From Sulfitobacter sp. SK012 (GTDB lineage Bacteria > Pseudomonadota > Alphaproteobacteria > Rhodobacterales > Rhodobacteraceae), in assembly GCF_003352085.1 (NCBI RefSeq), contig NZ_CP025804.1, positions 1,798,001 to 1,862,000 on the forward strand: a stretch of DNA of 64,000 nucleotides. The letters are read 5' to 3'. Position numbers and translations under genes: made by a program. Shown here piece after piece: positions 55,793 through 64,000 of the stretch (the stretch's first letter is position 1; the number at the start of each line of letters is the position of its first letter). The notes under the pieces were generated by a model. The model saw only the letters and a list, made by a program, of their open reading frames with translations, did no database searches and was not told where the DNA came from.

Positions 55793-56698
55793 CTAACCGT
55801 TTTCTTTGGCCCGCTTTTGTTTGCGATAGGTTATTATTTCATCTTGCACAAAGTCACGGAAAGCAGCGACCCGCTTAGATTGGCGCAACTCTTCGGGGTA
55901 GGCGAGGAACACCGGAACATCGGCTGATTCCACATCCGGCAGCACCTGAACGAGGTCCGGGAAGTCTTGCAATAAATAATCAGGCAGGACGCCAACACCC
56001 AGATCGTTCAGCACGCCTTGCAGCACACCAAAGTAATTATTGACCGTCAGCAGTGAGCGGATGTCGTTGAGCAGTAGCTGTTGCACTAGATTGAGGCCTG
56101 CACCAACCTGATCACTGTCCGTATTTTGGCAGATCAGGCGGTGGTCAGCCATATTTTCGATCCGGGTGGGAGTGCCGTTGGCGGCCAGATATTTCGGGCT
56201 GGCATAGAGGCACATGCGTACGGTCATCAGCCGTTTGCGGACCAGATCGGCCTGAGAAGGTTCTTTGAGGCGAATGGCGACATCGGCCTCGCGCATGGGC
56301 AGATCAAGGACACGTTCTTCGAGCATCAGATCGACTTTGAGGTCGGGGTATTGCTCATAAAGCTTCGACAACCGCGGTGCGAGCCAGAGTGTGCCGAATC
56401 CCGTAGTCGTGGTTACGCGCAATTCGCCGAATACTTCTTCTTCGCTGTCGCGGATGCGTGCCGTGGCGGCATCCAAGCGTTTTGTCATCGCGGAAGTGGC
56501 GTCAAACAGCAGCTCGCCTTGCTCGGTCAGTATTAGGCCACGTGCGTGTCGGTGAAAGAGGTTGGTGTTGAGCTGTTCTTCAAGCCCGCGCACTTGCCTG
56601 CTTACGGCAGATTGCGACAGATTCAGTTTGTCGCCAGCATGGGTCAGAGACCCAGCATCCGCCACCGCATGAAAAATTCTGAGTTTGTCCCAATCCAT
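55793..56698 (-). CDS. LysR family transcriptional regulator
   Basis: A 301-residue regulator. N-terminal winged helix MDWDKLRIFHAVADAGSL, then HAGDKLNLSQSAVSRQVRGLEEQL, followed by a periplasmic-binding-like effector domain. It is divergent from the indolepyruvate oxidoreductase gene with a 174-bp shared region carrying a strong inverted repeat, the usual layout for a LysR protein controlling its neighbour. The effector is unknown; an aromatic 2-oxo acid is a guess from context. Confidence 0.92.
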   Translation of the reverse strand: MDWDKLRIFHAVADAGSLTHAGDKLNLSQSAVSRQVRGLEEQLNTNLFHRHARGLILTEQGELLFDATSAMTKRLDAATARIRDSEEEVFGELRVTTTTGFGTLWLAPRLSKLYEQYPDLKVDLMLEERVLDLPMREADVAIRLKEPSQADLVRKRLMTVRMCLYASPKYLAANGTPTRIENMADHRLICQNTDSDQVGAGLNLVQQLLLNDIRSLLTVNNYFGVLQGVLNDLGVGVLPDYLLQDFPDLVQVLPDVESADVPVFLAYPEELRQSKRVAAFRDFVQDEIITYRKQKRAKENG

Positions 56699-56801
56699 CG
56701 GACCACACTTTCATAATAGACCTTCTTACAGCTAAACTATTGTATCGGAAAAAATAAGGGGAACCGGCAAATTCTTGCTGCACTGCGGCGGAAGTGCCCC
56801 C

Positions 56802-56830
56802 TATACAGGTCAGTAAGTATGACCTATATA
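56802..56830. promoter_or_regulatory. Inverted repeat upstream of the indolepyruvate oxidoreductase gene
   Basis: TATACAGGTCA-GTAAGTA-TGACCTATATA: two 11-bp arms that match at 10 positions, spacer 7 bp, ending 42 bp upstream of the oxidoreductase ATG. It sits in the divergent region with the lysR gene and is the best candidate for that regulator's binding site, or for another dimeric regulator. Confidence 0.6.
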
Positions 56831-56872
56831 TACTTCTGACAAGACGCTGACACACCGCTGGGGAGAGCTGCC

Positions 56873-59800
56873 ATGACCATGCAGAAGATTTCACTGAATG
56901 ATCGCTTTGATTTAGAAAAATCGCCTGTGCTGCTCAATGGCACACAAGCGCTGGTGCGGATGATGATGATGCAGGCGGCGCGTGACCGCGCGGCTGGGCT
57001 GAATACCGCAGGGTTGGTGACCGGGTACCGTGGCAGTCCGCTGGGGGCTGTGGATTTGCATATGAGCAAGGCGGCCAAGCCTCTTGCCGCGCATAACGTG
57101 ACCTTTCAACCAGGATTGAACGAGGATTTGGCCGCGACCGCCCTCTGGGGCAGCCAGCAGGCGGAATTGCGCGGCGAGGGCAAATATGATGGCGTCTTTG
57201 GTTTGTGGTACGGCAAAGGGCCGGGGGTGGACCGCTCAGGTGACGTGATGCGTCATGCCAATATGGCCGGCAGTTCCAAAAACGGTGGCGTGCTGATGGC
57301 GATGGGGGATGACCATACGGGCGAATCCTCGACCGTGCTGCACCAATCAGAATGGGCGATGGTGGATGCATATATGCCCATCGTTAGTCCCGCCGGTGTG
57401 CAAGAGATTATGGATTACGGCATCTACGGTTGGGCCCTGTCGCGGTTCTCGGGGTTGTGGGTTGGCCTTAAGACGATGAAAGACACAGTTGAGGCGACCT
57501 CTGTTGTGAACGGCGACCCGCACCGGGTGAAGGTGGTGTTGCCGGAATTTGCCCTACCAGAAGGGGGGCTGAACATTCGGTTGGTCGATACGCCCCATGC
57601 GCAAGAAACGCGGATGATCGATCACAAACGCTTTGCCGCAGAGGCATTCAGTCACGCCAACAAAATGGACAAACGCGTCTGGGGCAAGCGCGGTGCTAAG
57701 ATCGGGTTTGTTGCTGCTGGCAAGAACTGGCTGGACCTGGTGCATGCGTTGTCGCTGCTCAATATCGATGAAAACGAGGCGGAACGGCTGGGGATTACCA
57801 CCTATAAGATCGGCCAGACCTTTCCGTTGGACATGCGCGGGTTTCACGCGTGGGCCGAAGACCTGGATTTGGTTGTCGTGGTTGAAGAAAAGCGCAAGCT
57901 GATCGAGGTGCAGATCAAAGAAGCGCTGTTCTCGGACCCGCACCGCCGTGTCTATGGCTGGCACAAAGGCGGCGGCGCTGGCATGGAGCATGGTGAAGAG
58001 CTGTTTCCGACGCGCGGTGCGCTGGATCCGATCTTGATCGCTGAAAAGCTTGGCGGCATCTTGCTTGAAGAAGGCCGTAACACCGATGCGATAAAGGCCG
58101 GACTTGAGGCGTTGTCAGAAGCCCGCCACGCCGATAATGCCGAAGATATTGCAGCGCGCACGCCCTATTTCTGTTCGGGTTGCCCGCATAATTCCTCCAC
58201 CAAGCTACCGGAAGGCAGCCGCGCTTATGCGGGGATTGGCTGTCACTACATGGTGCAATGGATGGACCGCGAAACCACCGGCTCTACCCATATGGGCGGC
58301 GAGGGTGCCAATTGGATCGGCGAGGCTCCGTTTTCGACGCGCAAGCATGTTTTCCAGAATATCGGGGATGGGACTTATAACCATTCTGGCCTGCAAGCCA
58401 TTCGCGCGGCTTTGGCGGCAGGGACAAACATCACCTATAAGGTTCTTTACAACGATGCCGTGGCGATGACGGGCGGGCAGAGCAACGAGGGTGATTTGGA
58501 TGCGCCGCGCATTGTTGCTGAGCTGCGCGCGTTCGGTGTTCAAAACCTTGCTGTGGTGTATGATGAAAAAGAAGATATTGATTTAAAGGCATTTTCCGGC
58601 GTGCCTACCCATGAGCGTGCGCAGTTGGACGCTGTTCAAAAGGACCTTGCCACCAAAGAGGGCGTGAGTGTCATTGTCTATGTTCAAACCTGCGCCGCAG
58701 AAAAGCGTCGCCGTCGCAAGCGAGGGCTGTTTCCTGATCCTGATAAACGCGTGTTCATCAATTCGGACGTTTGTGAAGGCTGTGGCGATTGTGGAGTGCA
58801 ATCCAACTGCGTCTCGATCGTGCCGAAAGGCACCGAGCTGGGACGCAAACGGGCGATTGACCAATCATCGTGCAACAAAGATTTCAGCTGCGTCAAAGGG
58901 TTCTGCCCATCATTTGTGACGCTTGAAGGGGCCAAAATCCGCAAGGAACCAACGGCGGAGGTAAAAATCCCCGATCTGCCGATGCCTGAGCTGCCTGCTA
59001 TTAACGGCACCTACAATGTCGTAATCACTGGCGTTGGGGGCACGGGTGTTGTGACCATCGGGGCGGTGATGGCGCAAGCGGCTCAGCTTGATGGCAAAGG
59101 CGCTGGCATGATGGAGATGGCGGGGCTTGCCCAAAAGGGTGGCGCGGTGAATATCCACTGCCGGTTGGCGGAAAAGCCTGAAGATATCTCTGCCATTCGT
59201 GTCGCTACGGGGGAAGCGGATGCGTTGATTGGTGGCGATCTGGTCGTCTCTGCGGGCAACAAGACGCTGGGCCTTACCAAAGCGGGTAAAACTGGTGCCG
59301 TGGTCAATGCGCACCAGATTATTACCGGCGACTTTACCCGCGATACTGAATTCCAGATGCCCTACGACCGCCTGACGCTGGCCTTAGAAGCGCGGCTGAA
59401 AGAGCGGCTTACGATGTTTGATGCGTCTGATCTGGCCAAGGCGACGTTGGGGGATTCTATATTTTCCAACATGATAATCTTTGGGGCCACTTGGCAGCGC
59501 GGATTGCTGCCATTGTCCCTCGAGGCGATTACCGAATCCATCACGATGAACGGAGCCGCGGTTGAGCGAAACCTGAAGGCGTTTGAATTGGGGCGCTGGG
59601 CGATTGTGCACCCCAAAGAAGCGGCGCGCGTGGCAGAGCCAAAGGTGATCGCCTTGCCCAAAACGCTGGACGAAAAGATCGCGTTTCGCTCAGAACACCT
59701 TAAGGCCTATCAGGGTGGCAGGCTGGCAAAACGTTATGCCAAGCTGTTGGGGCAGGTGTCAGATACGGGCGTGAAGGGTGCGGTGGCACTCGGGTTTCAC

Positions 59801-60289
59801 AATGTGCTGAGCTACAAAGATGAATACGAAGTCGCCCGCCTGCTTTTGACAAGCCGCGAAAAAGCGCAGGCAGAATTTGATGGCGATTTCAAAATGACGT
59901 TCCATATGGCCCCTCCCATGATCTCAAAGATTGGACCTGATGGCCGGCCGATCAAGCGTGAATTCGGCGCATGGTCGGAGCGGCCTTTGCGGCTTATGGC
60001 GAAATTCAAGGGCTTGCGTGGCACGCCATTCGATCCGTTTGGCTATACGGCGGAGCGGCGCATGGAGCGCGCGCTTATCAAGCAGTACGAGGCGGATATG
60101 AAAGTGGTGCTGCCGCTGCTGAACGATCAGACCCGTGATGCAATTGTTGCGCTTGCGGAGCTGCCATTGCAAATCAAAGGCTTTGGCCCGGTTAAACACG
60201 CCAATGAGGCTAAAGCTGCCAAGCGTCGCGAGGAATTGCTTAGCGTGATCCGGGCGGGGGGCACTACCGCTGCGAAGGCCGCGGAATGA
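56873..60289 (+). CDS. Indolepyruvate ferredoxin oxidoreductase, alpha-beta fusion
   Basis: A 1138-residue TPP enzyme that converts aryl-pyruvates to aryl-acetyl-CoA with ferredoxin as acceptor. Order: an N-terminal pyrimidine-binding-like region with TGYRGSPLGAVDLHM, a TPP-binding part (CSGCPHNSST, GGEGANWIGEAPF, NDAVAMTGGQSNEGD), cysteine-rich iron-sulfur segments (CEGCGDCGVQSNC near residue 633, then CNKDFSCVKGFCP), and from about residue 710 the fused beta/gamma part (VVITGVGGTGVVTIGAVMAQ). In many archaea these are two subunits; the fusion is usual in proteobacteria. ATG 56873 or 56879. Confidence 0.95.
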   Translation: MTMQKISLNDRFDLEKSPVLLNGTQALVRMMMMQAARDRAAGLNTAGLVTGYRGSPLGAVDLHMSKAAKPLAAHNVTFQPGLNEDLAATALWGSQQAELRGEGKYDGVFGLWYGKGPGVDRSGDVMRHANMAGSSKNGGVLMAMGDDHTGESSTVLHQSEWAMVDAYMPIVSPAGVQEIMDYGIYGWALSRFSGLWVGLKTMKDTVEATSVVNGDPHRVKVVLPEFALPEGGLNIRLVDTPHAQETRMIDHKRFAAEAFSHANKMDKRVWGKRGAKIGFVAAGKNWLDLVHALSLLNIDENEAERLGITTYKIGQTFPLDMRGFHAWAEDLDLVVVVEEKRKLIEVQIKEALFSDPHRRVYGWHKGGGAGMEHGEELFPTRGALDPILIAEKLGGILLEEGRNTDAIKAGLEALSEARHADNAEDIAARTPYFCSGCPHNSSTKLPEGSRAYAGIGCHYMVQWMDRETTGSTHMGGEGANWIGEAPFSTRKHVFQNIGDGTYNHSGLQAIRAALAAGTNITYKVLYNDAVAMTGGQSNEGDLDAPRIVAELRAFGVQNLAVVYDEKEDIDLKAFSGVPTHERAQLDAVQKDLATKEGVSVIVYVQTCAAEKRRRRKRGLFPDPDKRVFINSDVCEGCGDCGVQSNCVSIVPKGTELGRKRAIDQSSCNKDFSCVKGFCPSFVTLEGAKIRKEPTAEVKIPDLPMPELPAINGTYNVVITGVGGTGVVTIGAVMAQAAQLDGKGAGMMEMAGLAQKGGAVNIHCRLAEKPEDISAIRVATGEADALIGGDLVVSAGNKTLGLTKAGKTGAVVNAHQIITGDFTRDTEFQMPYDRLTLALEARLKERLTMFDASDLAKATLGDSIFSNMIIFGATWQRGLLPLSLEAITESITMNGAAVERNLKAFELGRWAIVHPKEAARVAEPKVIALPKTLDEKIAFRSEHLKAYQGGRLAKRYAKLLGQVSDTGVKGAVALGFHNVLSYKDEYEVARLLLTSREKAQAEFDGDFKMTFHMAPPMISKIGPDGRPIKREFGAWSERPLRLMAKFKGLRGTPFDPFGYTAERRMERALIKQYEADMKVVLPLLNDQTRDAIVALAELPLQIKGFGPVKHANEAKAAKRREELLSVIRAGGTTAAKAAE

Positions 60290-60373
60290 GCGCCGCAAGT
60301 CTGTAACCTGCGGGGCCTAGGGGATTTCGAGTGTGATGAGGGTCGCTTCATGGGTTTGATATGCCGCCAAGCG

Positions 60374-60815
60374 TCAGTCGGTGATCTGAGCTATACATGG
60401 CCCGCTGAAACGCGAAGCAGAAAGGCGAGGATCCGGGGACACAGTAAGCACAGCGACATGGCCGTTTTCATACTCCATGGCCCCCAATTGGCGGGTTTTC
60501 ACCGCGCGACTGATTGGTAAATCACTTGCGCGCGTCGTACCAATCTACTTTGCCGGGCACACCAGCCGGATGTTCCAGATGACACATTATGTGCATGCGA
60601 ATTCGTGGATGGATTTGCTGATTAAAGAGTTCCAGTGCTGGGTCGATATGCCGGTGGGTGTTGCTGTCGGTGCGCCAATTGAGCGGGCACAGTTGGGCCC
60701 ATTGGCAAAAGACAGTAAAGCGGTGATGGATTTCCCGCGCAAAGCCACGTATGTGCTGGCACCAGAACCGCTCAAATCCCTTGATGCGGGCTATGAATTC
60801 GAGGAACGGCAGTGA
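60374..60815 (+). pseudogene. Decayed plsC-like lysophospholipid acyltransferase
   Basis: The frame from about 60411 to 60815 reads a good C-terminal half of a Rhodobacterales acyltransferase: GDTVSTATWPFSYSMAPNWRVFTAR, VVPIYFAGHTSRMFQM, LLIKEFQCWVDMPVGVAVGAPI, KAVMDFPRKATY, GYEFEE. A possible N-terminal trace in another frame (VGDLSYTW, 60377-60400) lies directly before it, so about 170 central and N-terminal residues including the HxxxxD acyltransferase motif are missing. No start with a ribosome site is at a sensible place. A relic of a phospholipid acyltransferase gene. Confidence 0.72.
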
Positions 60816-60829
60816 CGCCGTTGACGTGA

Positions 60830-61639
60830 ATGGCTGTAGGTATTTTTGATTCCGGTCTGGGTGGTTTAACCGTATGGAGTGCCGTTCAGGCGCGTCTGCC
60901 TGACGTGGATTTTGTGTATCTGGCCGACAGCGCCCATACGCCTTATGGCGTGCGCACGCCGGATGATATCTACGAACTGACCTGTGCTGCGACCCAGAAA
61001 TTGTTTGATTCAGGCTGCAACTTGGTTGTTCTGGCATGCAACACGGCCTCTGCTGCGGCGTTGCGCCGGATGCAAGAATCTTGGGTGCCGAAGGACAAGC
61101 GGGTGCTGGGCGTGTTTGTGCCCCTGATTGAGGCGATGACCGAGCGGCAGTGGGGCGATAATTCACCGCCTCGCGAAGTCGGCGTGAACCACGTGGCGCT
61201 ATTTGCTACTCCGGCGACGGTATCCAGCAGGGCGTTTCAACGCGAGCTGGCGTTTCGTGCGATTGGGGTGGATGTCGAAGCACAAGCCTGCGGGGGCGTG
61301 GTCGATGCGATTGAAGAGGGCGATATGATCTTGGCCGAGGCATTGGTCCGCAGCCATGTGGATGCGCTCAAGCGCAAGATGCCTGATCCTCAGGCCGCGA
61401 TCCTTGGATGTACGCATTACCCGTTGATGCAGGATATCTTTCAGGCAGCTTTGGGGGCCGATGTGCAAGTGTTCAGCCAAGCCAATCTGGTTGCCGAAAG
61501 CCTTGCGGACTATCTGGAACGCCATCCCGCGATGATTGGAGAAGGTGCGCCTGGCTTTCTGACGACCGGTGATCCGCAGCGTGTCAGCAGCCGTGCCACG
61601 CAGTTCTTGCGACGAGAGATGTCGTTTCAGGCAGCATAA
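60830..61639 (+). CDS. murI: Glutamate racemase
   Basis: Supplies D-glutamate for peptidoglycan. The 269-residue protein starts [16 protein letters not shown] and has both catalytic cysteines: C70 in LACNTASA and the one in [10 protein letters not shown]. It starts 14 bp after the plsC-like relic, so it may use that region for its promoter. argC lies 48 bp downstream. Confidence 0.96.
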   Translation: MAVGIFDSGLGGLTVWSAVQARLPDVDFVYLADSAHTPYGVRTPDDIYELTCAATQKLFDSGCNLVVLACNTASAAALRRMQESWVPKDKRVLGVFVPLIEAMTERQWGDNSPPREVGVNHVALFATPATVSSRAFQRELAFRAIGVDVEAQACGGVVDAIEEGDMILAEALVRSHVDALKRKMPDPQAAILGCTHYPLMQDIFQAALGADVQVFSQANLVAESLADYLERHPAMIGEGAPGFLTTGDPQRVSSRATQFLRREMSFQAA

Positions 61640-61687
61640 GGGCGGCCATTTTGGCTTTACGATACCTTTTTTCGACAGGACACGACC

Positions 61688-62716
61688 ATGACATATAATA
61701 TCGCAATTCTAGGCGCTTCAGGATATACTGGCGCTGAGTTGATCCGGCTGATCTCGGGGCACTCTTCGATGCAGATCAAAGCGTTGGGGGGCAATTCTAA
61801 AGCGGGACAAAGCTTGGCATCGGTCTTTCCACATCTGCGCCACTTGGACCTGCCAGACCTTGTAAAGATGGATGAAATTGATTGGTCGGGCATTGATCTT
61901 TGTTTTTGCGCGCTGCCTCACAAAACCAGCCAAGAGGTGATCTCGGTTCTCCCCAAGACCCTGAAGATTGTTGATTTATCAGCGGATTTTCGGCTTCGCG
62001 ATCCAGAAGAATACGCCAAATGGTACGGGAACCCACATGCTGCGCTTGAGCAGCAGGCAGAGGCGGTTTACGGCCTCTCCGAATTCTACCGCGAAGATAT
62101 CAAAGCGGCGCGGTTGGTTGCGGGTACGGGATGCAATGCCGCGACCGGGCAATTTGCGCTACGGCCACTGATAACGACAGGCGTGATTGATCTTGATGAG
62201 ATCATTCTGGACCTTAAATGCGCTGTCTCGGGTGCTGGACGCAGCCTGAAAGAAAATCTGCTACATGCAGAACTTTCCGAAGGGTATCATGCCTATGCGG
62301 TCGGCGGCACACACCGTCACTTGGGAGAGTTTGATCAGGAATTCTCGGCGCTTGCAGGTCGTCCGGTTAAGGTGCAATTCACGCCGCATCTGATCCCGGC
62401 AAACCGCGGTGTCCTTGCTACGGTTTACGTGAAGGGCGAGGCACAAGCTATTCATAAGGCTTTGGAAAGCGCTTATGTTGATGAACCGTTTATCGAGGTG
62501 TTGCCTATGGGCGAAACACCAAGCACGCGGCATATTCGGGGTTCGAACTTTTGTCATATCGGGGTGGTTGCTGACCGCATTGATGGAAGGGCTATCGTGG
62601 TTGCAGCGCTTGATAACCTCACTAAAGGGTCATCCGGTCAGGCGTTGCAAAATGCCAATCTGATGTTAGGTCTTCCAGAGACGCAGGGGCTGATGATGGC
62701 CCCACTTTTTCCTTGA
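61688..62716 (+). CDS. argC: N-acetyl-gamma-glutamyl-phosphate reductase
   Basis: Third step of arginine synthesis. The 342-residue enzyme begins with the NADP loop [15 protein letters not shown] and has the catalytic cysteine C149 in [13 protein letters not shown], and the histidine region [16 protein letters not shown]. It belongs to the long (type 1) form. ccmE follows 6 bp downstream. Confidence 0.97.
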   Translation: MTYNIAILGASGYTGAELIRLISGHSSMQIKALGGNSKAGQSLASVFPHLRHLDLPDLVKMDEIDWSGIDLCFCALPHKTSQEVISVLPKTLKIVDLSADFRLRDPEEYAKWYGNPHAALEQQAEAVYGLSEFYREDIKAARLVAGTGCNAATGQFALRPLITTGVIDLDEIILDLKCAVSGAGRSLKENLLHAELSEGYHAYAVGGTHRHLGEFDQEFSALAGRPVKVQFTPHLIPANRGVLATVYVKGEAQAIHKALESAYVDEPFIEVLPMGETPSTRHIRGSNFCHIGVVADRIDGRAIVVAALDNLTKGSSGQALQNANLMLGLPETQGLMMAPLFP

Positions 62717-62722
62717 GGACGT

Positions 62723-63166
62723 ATGAAAAGCCTTAAAAAGCAACGCCGCATTCAACTGATCGCCGTCGCGGCGGTGGCCCTTGTGCTGTCGACTGCTTTG
62801 ATTGGCTATGGGTTGCGCGATGGTATCAATTTCTTTCGCGCGCCGTCGCAAGTTGTAGATGAACCACCGGGCCCGGGAGAAGTGTTTCGCATTGGTGGGT
62901 TGGTCGAAGAAGGCACATTGGTCCGCGGCGATGGGGAAACGATCCGCTTTGCTGTGACCGATGGGGGCGCGAGTGTTCCGGTGACGTTTACCGGCGTTTT
63001 GCCTGATCTTTTCGAAGAAAATCAAGGCATGGTGGGGACGGGCCGTTACATTAATGGGGTCTTTGAAGCTACTGAAATACTTGCGAAACACGATGAAAAT
63101 TATATGCCAAAAGAGGTGGTGGACGCCCTCAAGGCACAAGGCGTTTATCAAGAACCTGACAGCTAG
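62723..63166 (+). CDS. ccmE: Cytochrome c maturation heme chaperone CcmE
   Basis: Periplasm-facing membrane protein that carries heme to apocytochrome c. The 147-residue protein has one N-terminal helix (IQLIAVAAVALVLSTALIGYG), a beta-barrel domain, and the heme-binding motif LAKHDENYMP with H123 and Y127. Other ccm genes are not in the window; the usual partner ccmF might lie beyond the endolysin genes, but I cannot see that. Confidence 0.96.
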   Translation: MKSLKKQRRIQLIAVAAVALVLSTALIGYGLRDGINFFRAPSQVVDEPPGPGEVFRIGGLVEEGTLVRGDGETIRFAVTDGGASVPVTFTGVLPDLFEENQGMVGTGRYINGVFEATEILAKHDENYMPKEVVDALKAQGVYQEPDS

Positions 63167-63242
63167 CAGCGTACGCTCTGGCTGCGGTTCGTTAACTTAG
63201 ATATGGCCAGCTTTCTCCAACGATTGAGGGAGAGTATTGCCA

Positions 63243-63854
63243 ATGCAGACTATCAGACAAATTACAGATCACATCGTCCACCGCGAGGGTGGCTATGTGA
63301 ATGATCCTGATGATCCAGGTGGGGCAACTAATTTTGGTGTGACCATCCACACGATGCGCAGGCTTGGCCTTGATCTGAACAAGGATGGCGCGGTGACGTC
63401 CAAGGACGTGCGATTGCTGACCCGCTCGCAGGCTGTTGATATTTTTATCAAACATTATTTTGAAAGACCGCTGATTGCGGAACTTCCCGAGGCCCTTCAG
63501 GCGTCGGTCTATGATATGTATGTGAACGCGGGGGCCAATGCGGTGAAACTCCTGCAGCAGCTGTTGCGTGAGATGAAGTTTGGCGTTTCGGTTGATGGAA
63601 TGTTGGGGCCACAAAGCCTCGGGGCCGCGCGTGCGGCGTTTGAGGCCGCACCGGGTCATATGGTGGATGCCTACGGCATAGCGCGACGCAACTATTATTT
63701 CCGGCTTGCCGAGCGTCGGAGCGCCAGCCGCAAATACGCCCGCAGTCGTTCGGGTGGCAAAGGCGGTTGGATCAAACGGGCGGAAGAGTTCATTTCCCCC
63801 CAATTTCACCTATCTCATGACCAATTCAAGCAAAGGACCGCATCATGGGGTTGA
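63243..63854 (+). CDS. GH108 endolysin, probably of a gene transfer agent
   Basis: A 203-residue N-acetylmuramidase. The catalytic glutamate is E15 in HREGGYVNDPDDPGGATNFG, the hallmark of family 108; YDMYVNAGANAVKLLQQLL and VDGMLGPQS follow. ATG 63243 is used; a TTG six bases upstream is in frame. It overlaps the next gene, a holin-like protein, by 10 bp. In Rhodobacter capsulatus the gene transfer agent lyses cells with such an endolysin-holin pair encoded away from the main cluster, which fits this place better than a prophage. Confidence 0.9.
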   Translation: MQTIRQITDHIVHREGGYVNDPDDPGGATNFGVTIHTMRRLGLDLNKDGAVTSKDVRLLTRSQAVDIFIKHYFERPLIAELPEALQASVYDMYVNAGANAVKLLQQLLREMKFGVSVDGMLGPQSLGAARAAFEAAPGHMVDAYGIARRNYYFRLAERRSASRKYARSRSGGKGGWIKRAEEFISPQFHLSHDQFKQRTASWG

Positions 63855-64000
63855 TGGAGAGGATATTTGGCATCGTCTTTGGCGGCGGTCGTAATGTGGT
63901 GCGCGAGACTGCGGAGGTGTTCCGTGAAAACGCCGAAGCAGGGGCCGCACGCGGGGCCGTCGTGCAAGGCCAGGCTATGGCGCAATATGGCGAAGAGTTT
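63845..64000 (+). CDS. Holin-like protein, 3' end cut by the window
   Basis: An open frame from ATG 63845 to the window end, overlapping the endolysin by 10 bp. It begins MGLMERIFGIVFGGGRNVV and continues with an amphipathic, alanine-rich helix (RENAEAGAARGAVVQGQAMA). This is the start expected for the three-helix holin of Rhodobacterales gene transfer agents; its transmembrane part lies beyond the window. The call rests on the N-terminus and the endolysin neighbour. Confidence 0.72.
   Translation, partial: MGLMERIFGIVFGGGRNVVRETAEVFRENAEAGAARGAVVQGQAMAQYGEEF

Noticed and set aside
63243..64000. Start of a prophage
   Set aside because: Only an endolysin and a holin-like gene are present, with no integrase, terminase or attachment site nearby, so a gene transfer agent lysis pair is the better reading; the right edge cannot be seen.
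1..64000. tRNA, rRNA, CRISPR arrays, insertion sequences
   Set aside because: I looked at all intergenic regions on both strands and found no cloverleaf, regular spaced repeats, or transposase-like frames.

Overview
The window looks like a chromosomal segment of a marine alphaproteobacterium of the Rhodobacteraceae (Roseobacter group). The evidence is gene content and order: the tail of a nuo operon running into birA, coaX and an RNase J gene; dnaB, alr, a pqiA-like gene, radA, cvpA and purF on one strand; surE, pcm and an nlpD-like gene beside tatABC; a VPLPA-CTERM protein; and a GH108 endolysin plus holin like the lysis cassette of Rhodobacterales gene transfer agents. By eye the base composition is moderately GC-rich and even. 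I saw no rRNA, tRNA, CRISPR array, transposase or integrase.

Layout. 1-7083: nuoI (cut by the edge), a small CMD-like gene, then nuoJ, K, L, M and N. 7109-10311: birA, coaX and rnj, ending in a strong hairpin. 10360-16074 (minus): a wrecked methyltransferase gene, an intact SAM methyltransferase, an RhlE-type helicase, a glycosyltransferase and prfC. 16198-17995 (minus): an exosortase-sorted exported protein and a Hint-domain protein. 18136-23355 (plus): an atypical SDR overlapping an AlkC-type DNA glycosylase, then an SSS transporter, an orphan ABC ATPase and two tandem Lin0512-family genes. 23352-24029: a WYL regulator with a dyad over its start. 24203-26738: tatABC and a DUF815 ATPase. 26741-29437 (minus): nlpD-like, pcm and surE.

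29512-37309 (minus): an SDR, two small genes, purF, cvpA, radA, a membrane coiled-coil protein, a pqiA-like gene and alr. 37689-40366: an exported hydrolase and an MBL-fold protein between alr and dnaB. 40527-44933 (minus): dnaB, pyrE, pyrC and a conserved protein of unknown function. 45054-50842 (minus): five end-to-end genes for three GT-A glycosyltransferases (one fused to a sulfotransferase-like domain with a ruined P-loop), a sulfotransferase and an FkbM methyltransferase. This is the most distinctive accessory locus here. 51088-53295: a MoxR and CoxE-like VWA pair. 53359-55518: purL. 55793-60289: a divergent LysR and fused indolepyruvate oxidoreductase pair with a dyad between them. 60374-60815: a decayed plsC-like acyltransferase. 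60830-63166: murI, argC, ccmE. 63243-64000: endolysin and holin.

Most of the window is housekeeping: respiration, nucleotide and cofactor synthesis, protein export, replication and RNA decay. Novelty is concentrated in the glycan-modification operon, the Lin0512 pair with its transport genes, the cysteine-free CMD-like gene inside nuo, and the two pseudogenes. All calls rest on reading the sequence and on family knowledge; no database search was run.
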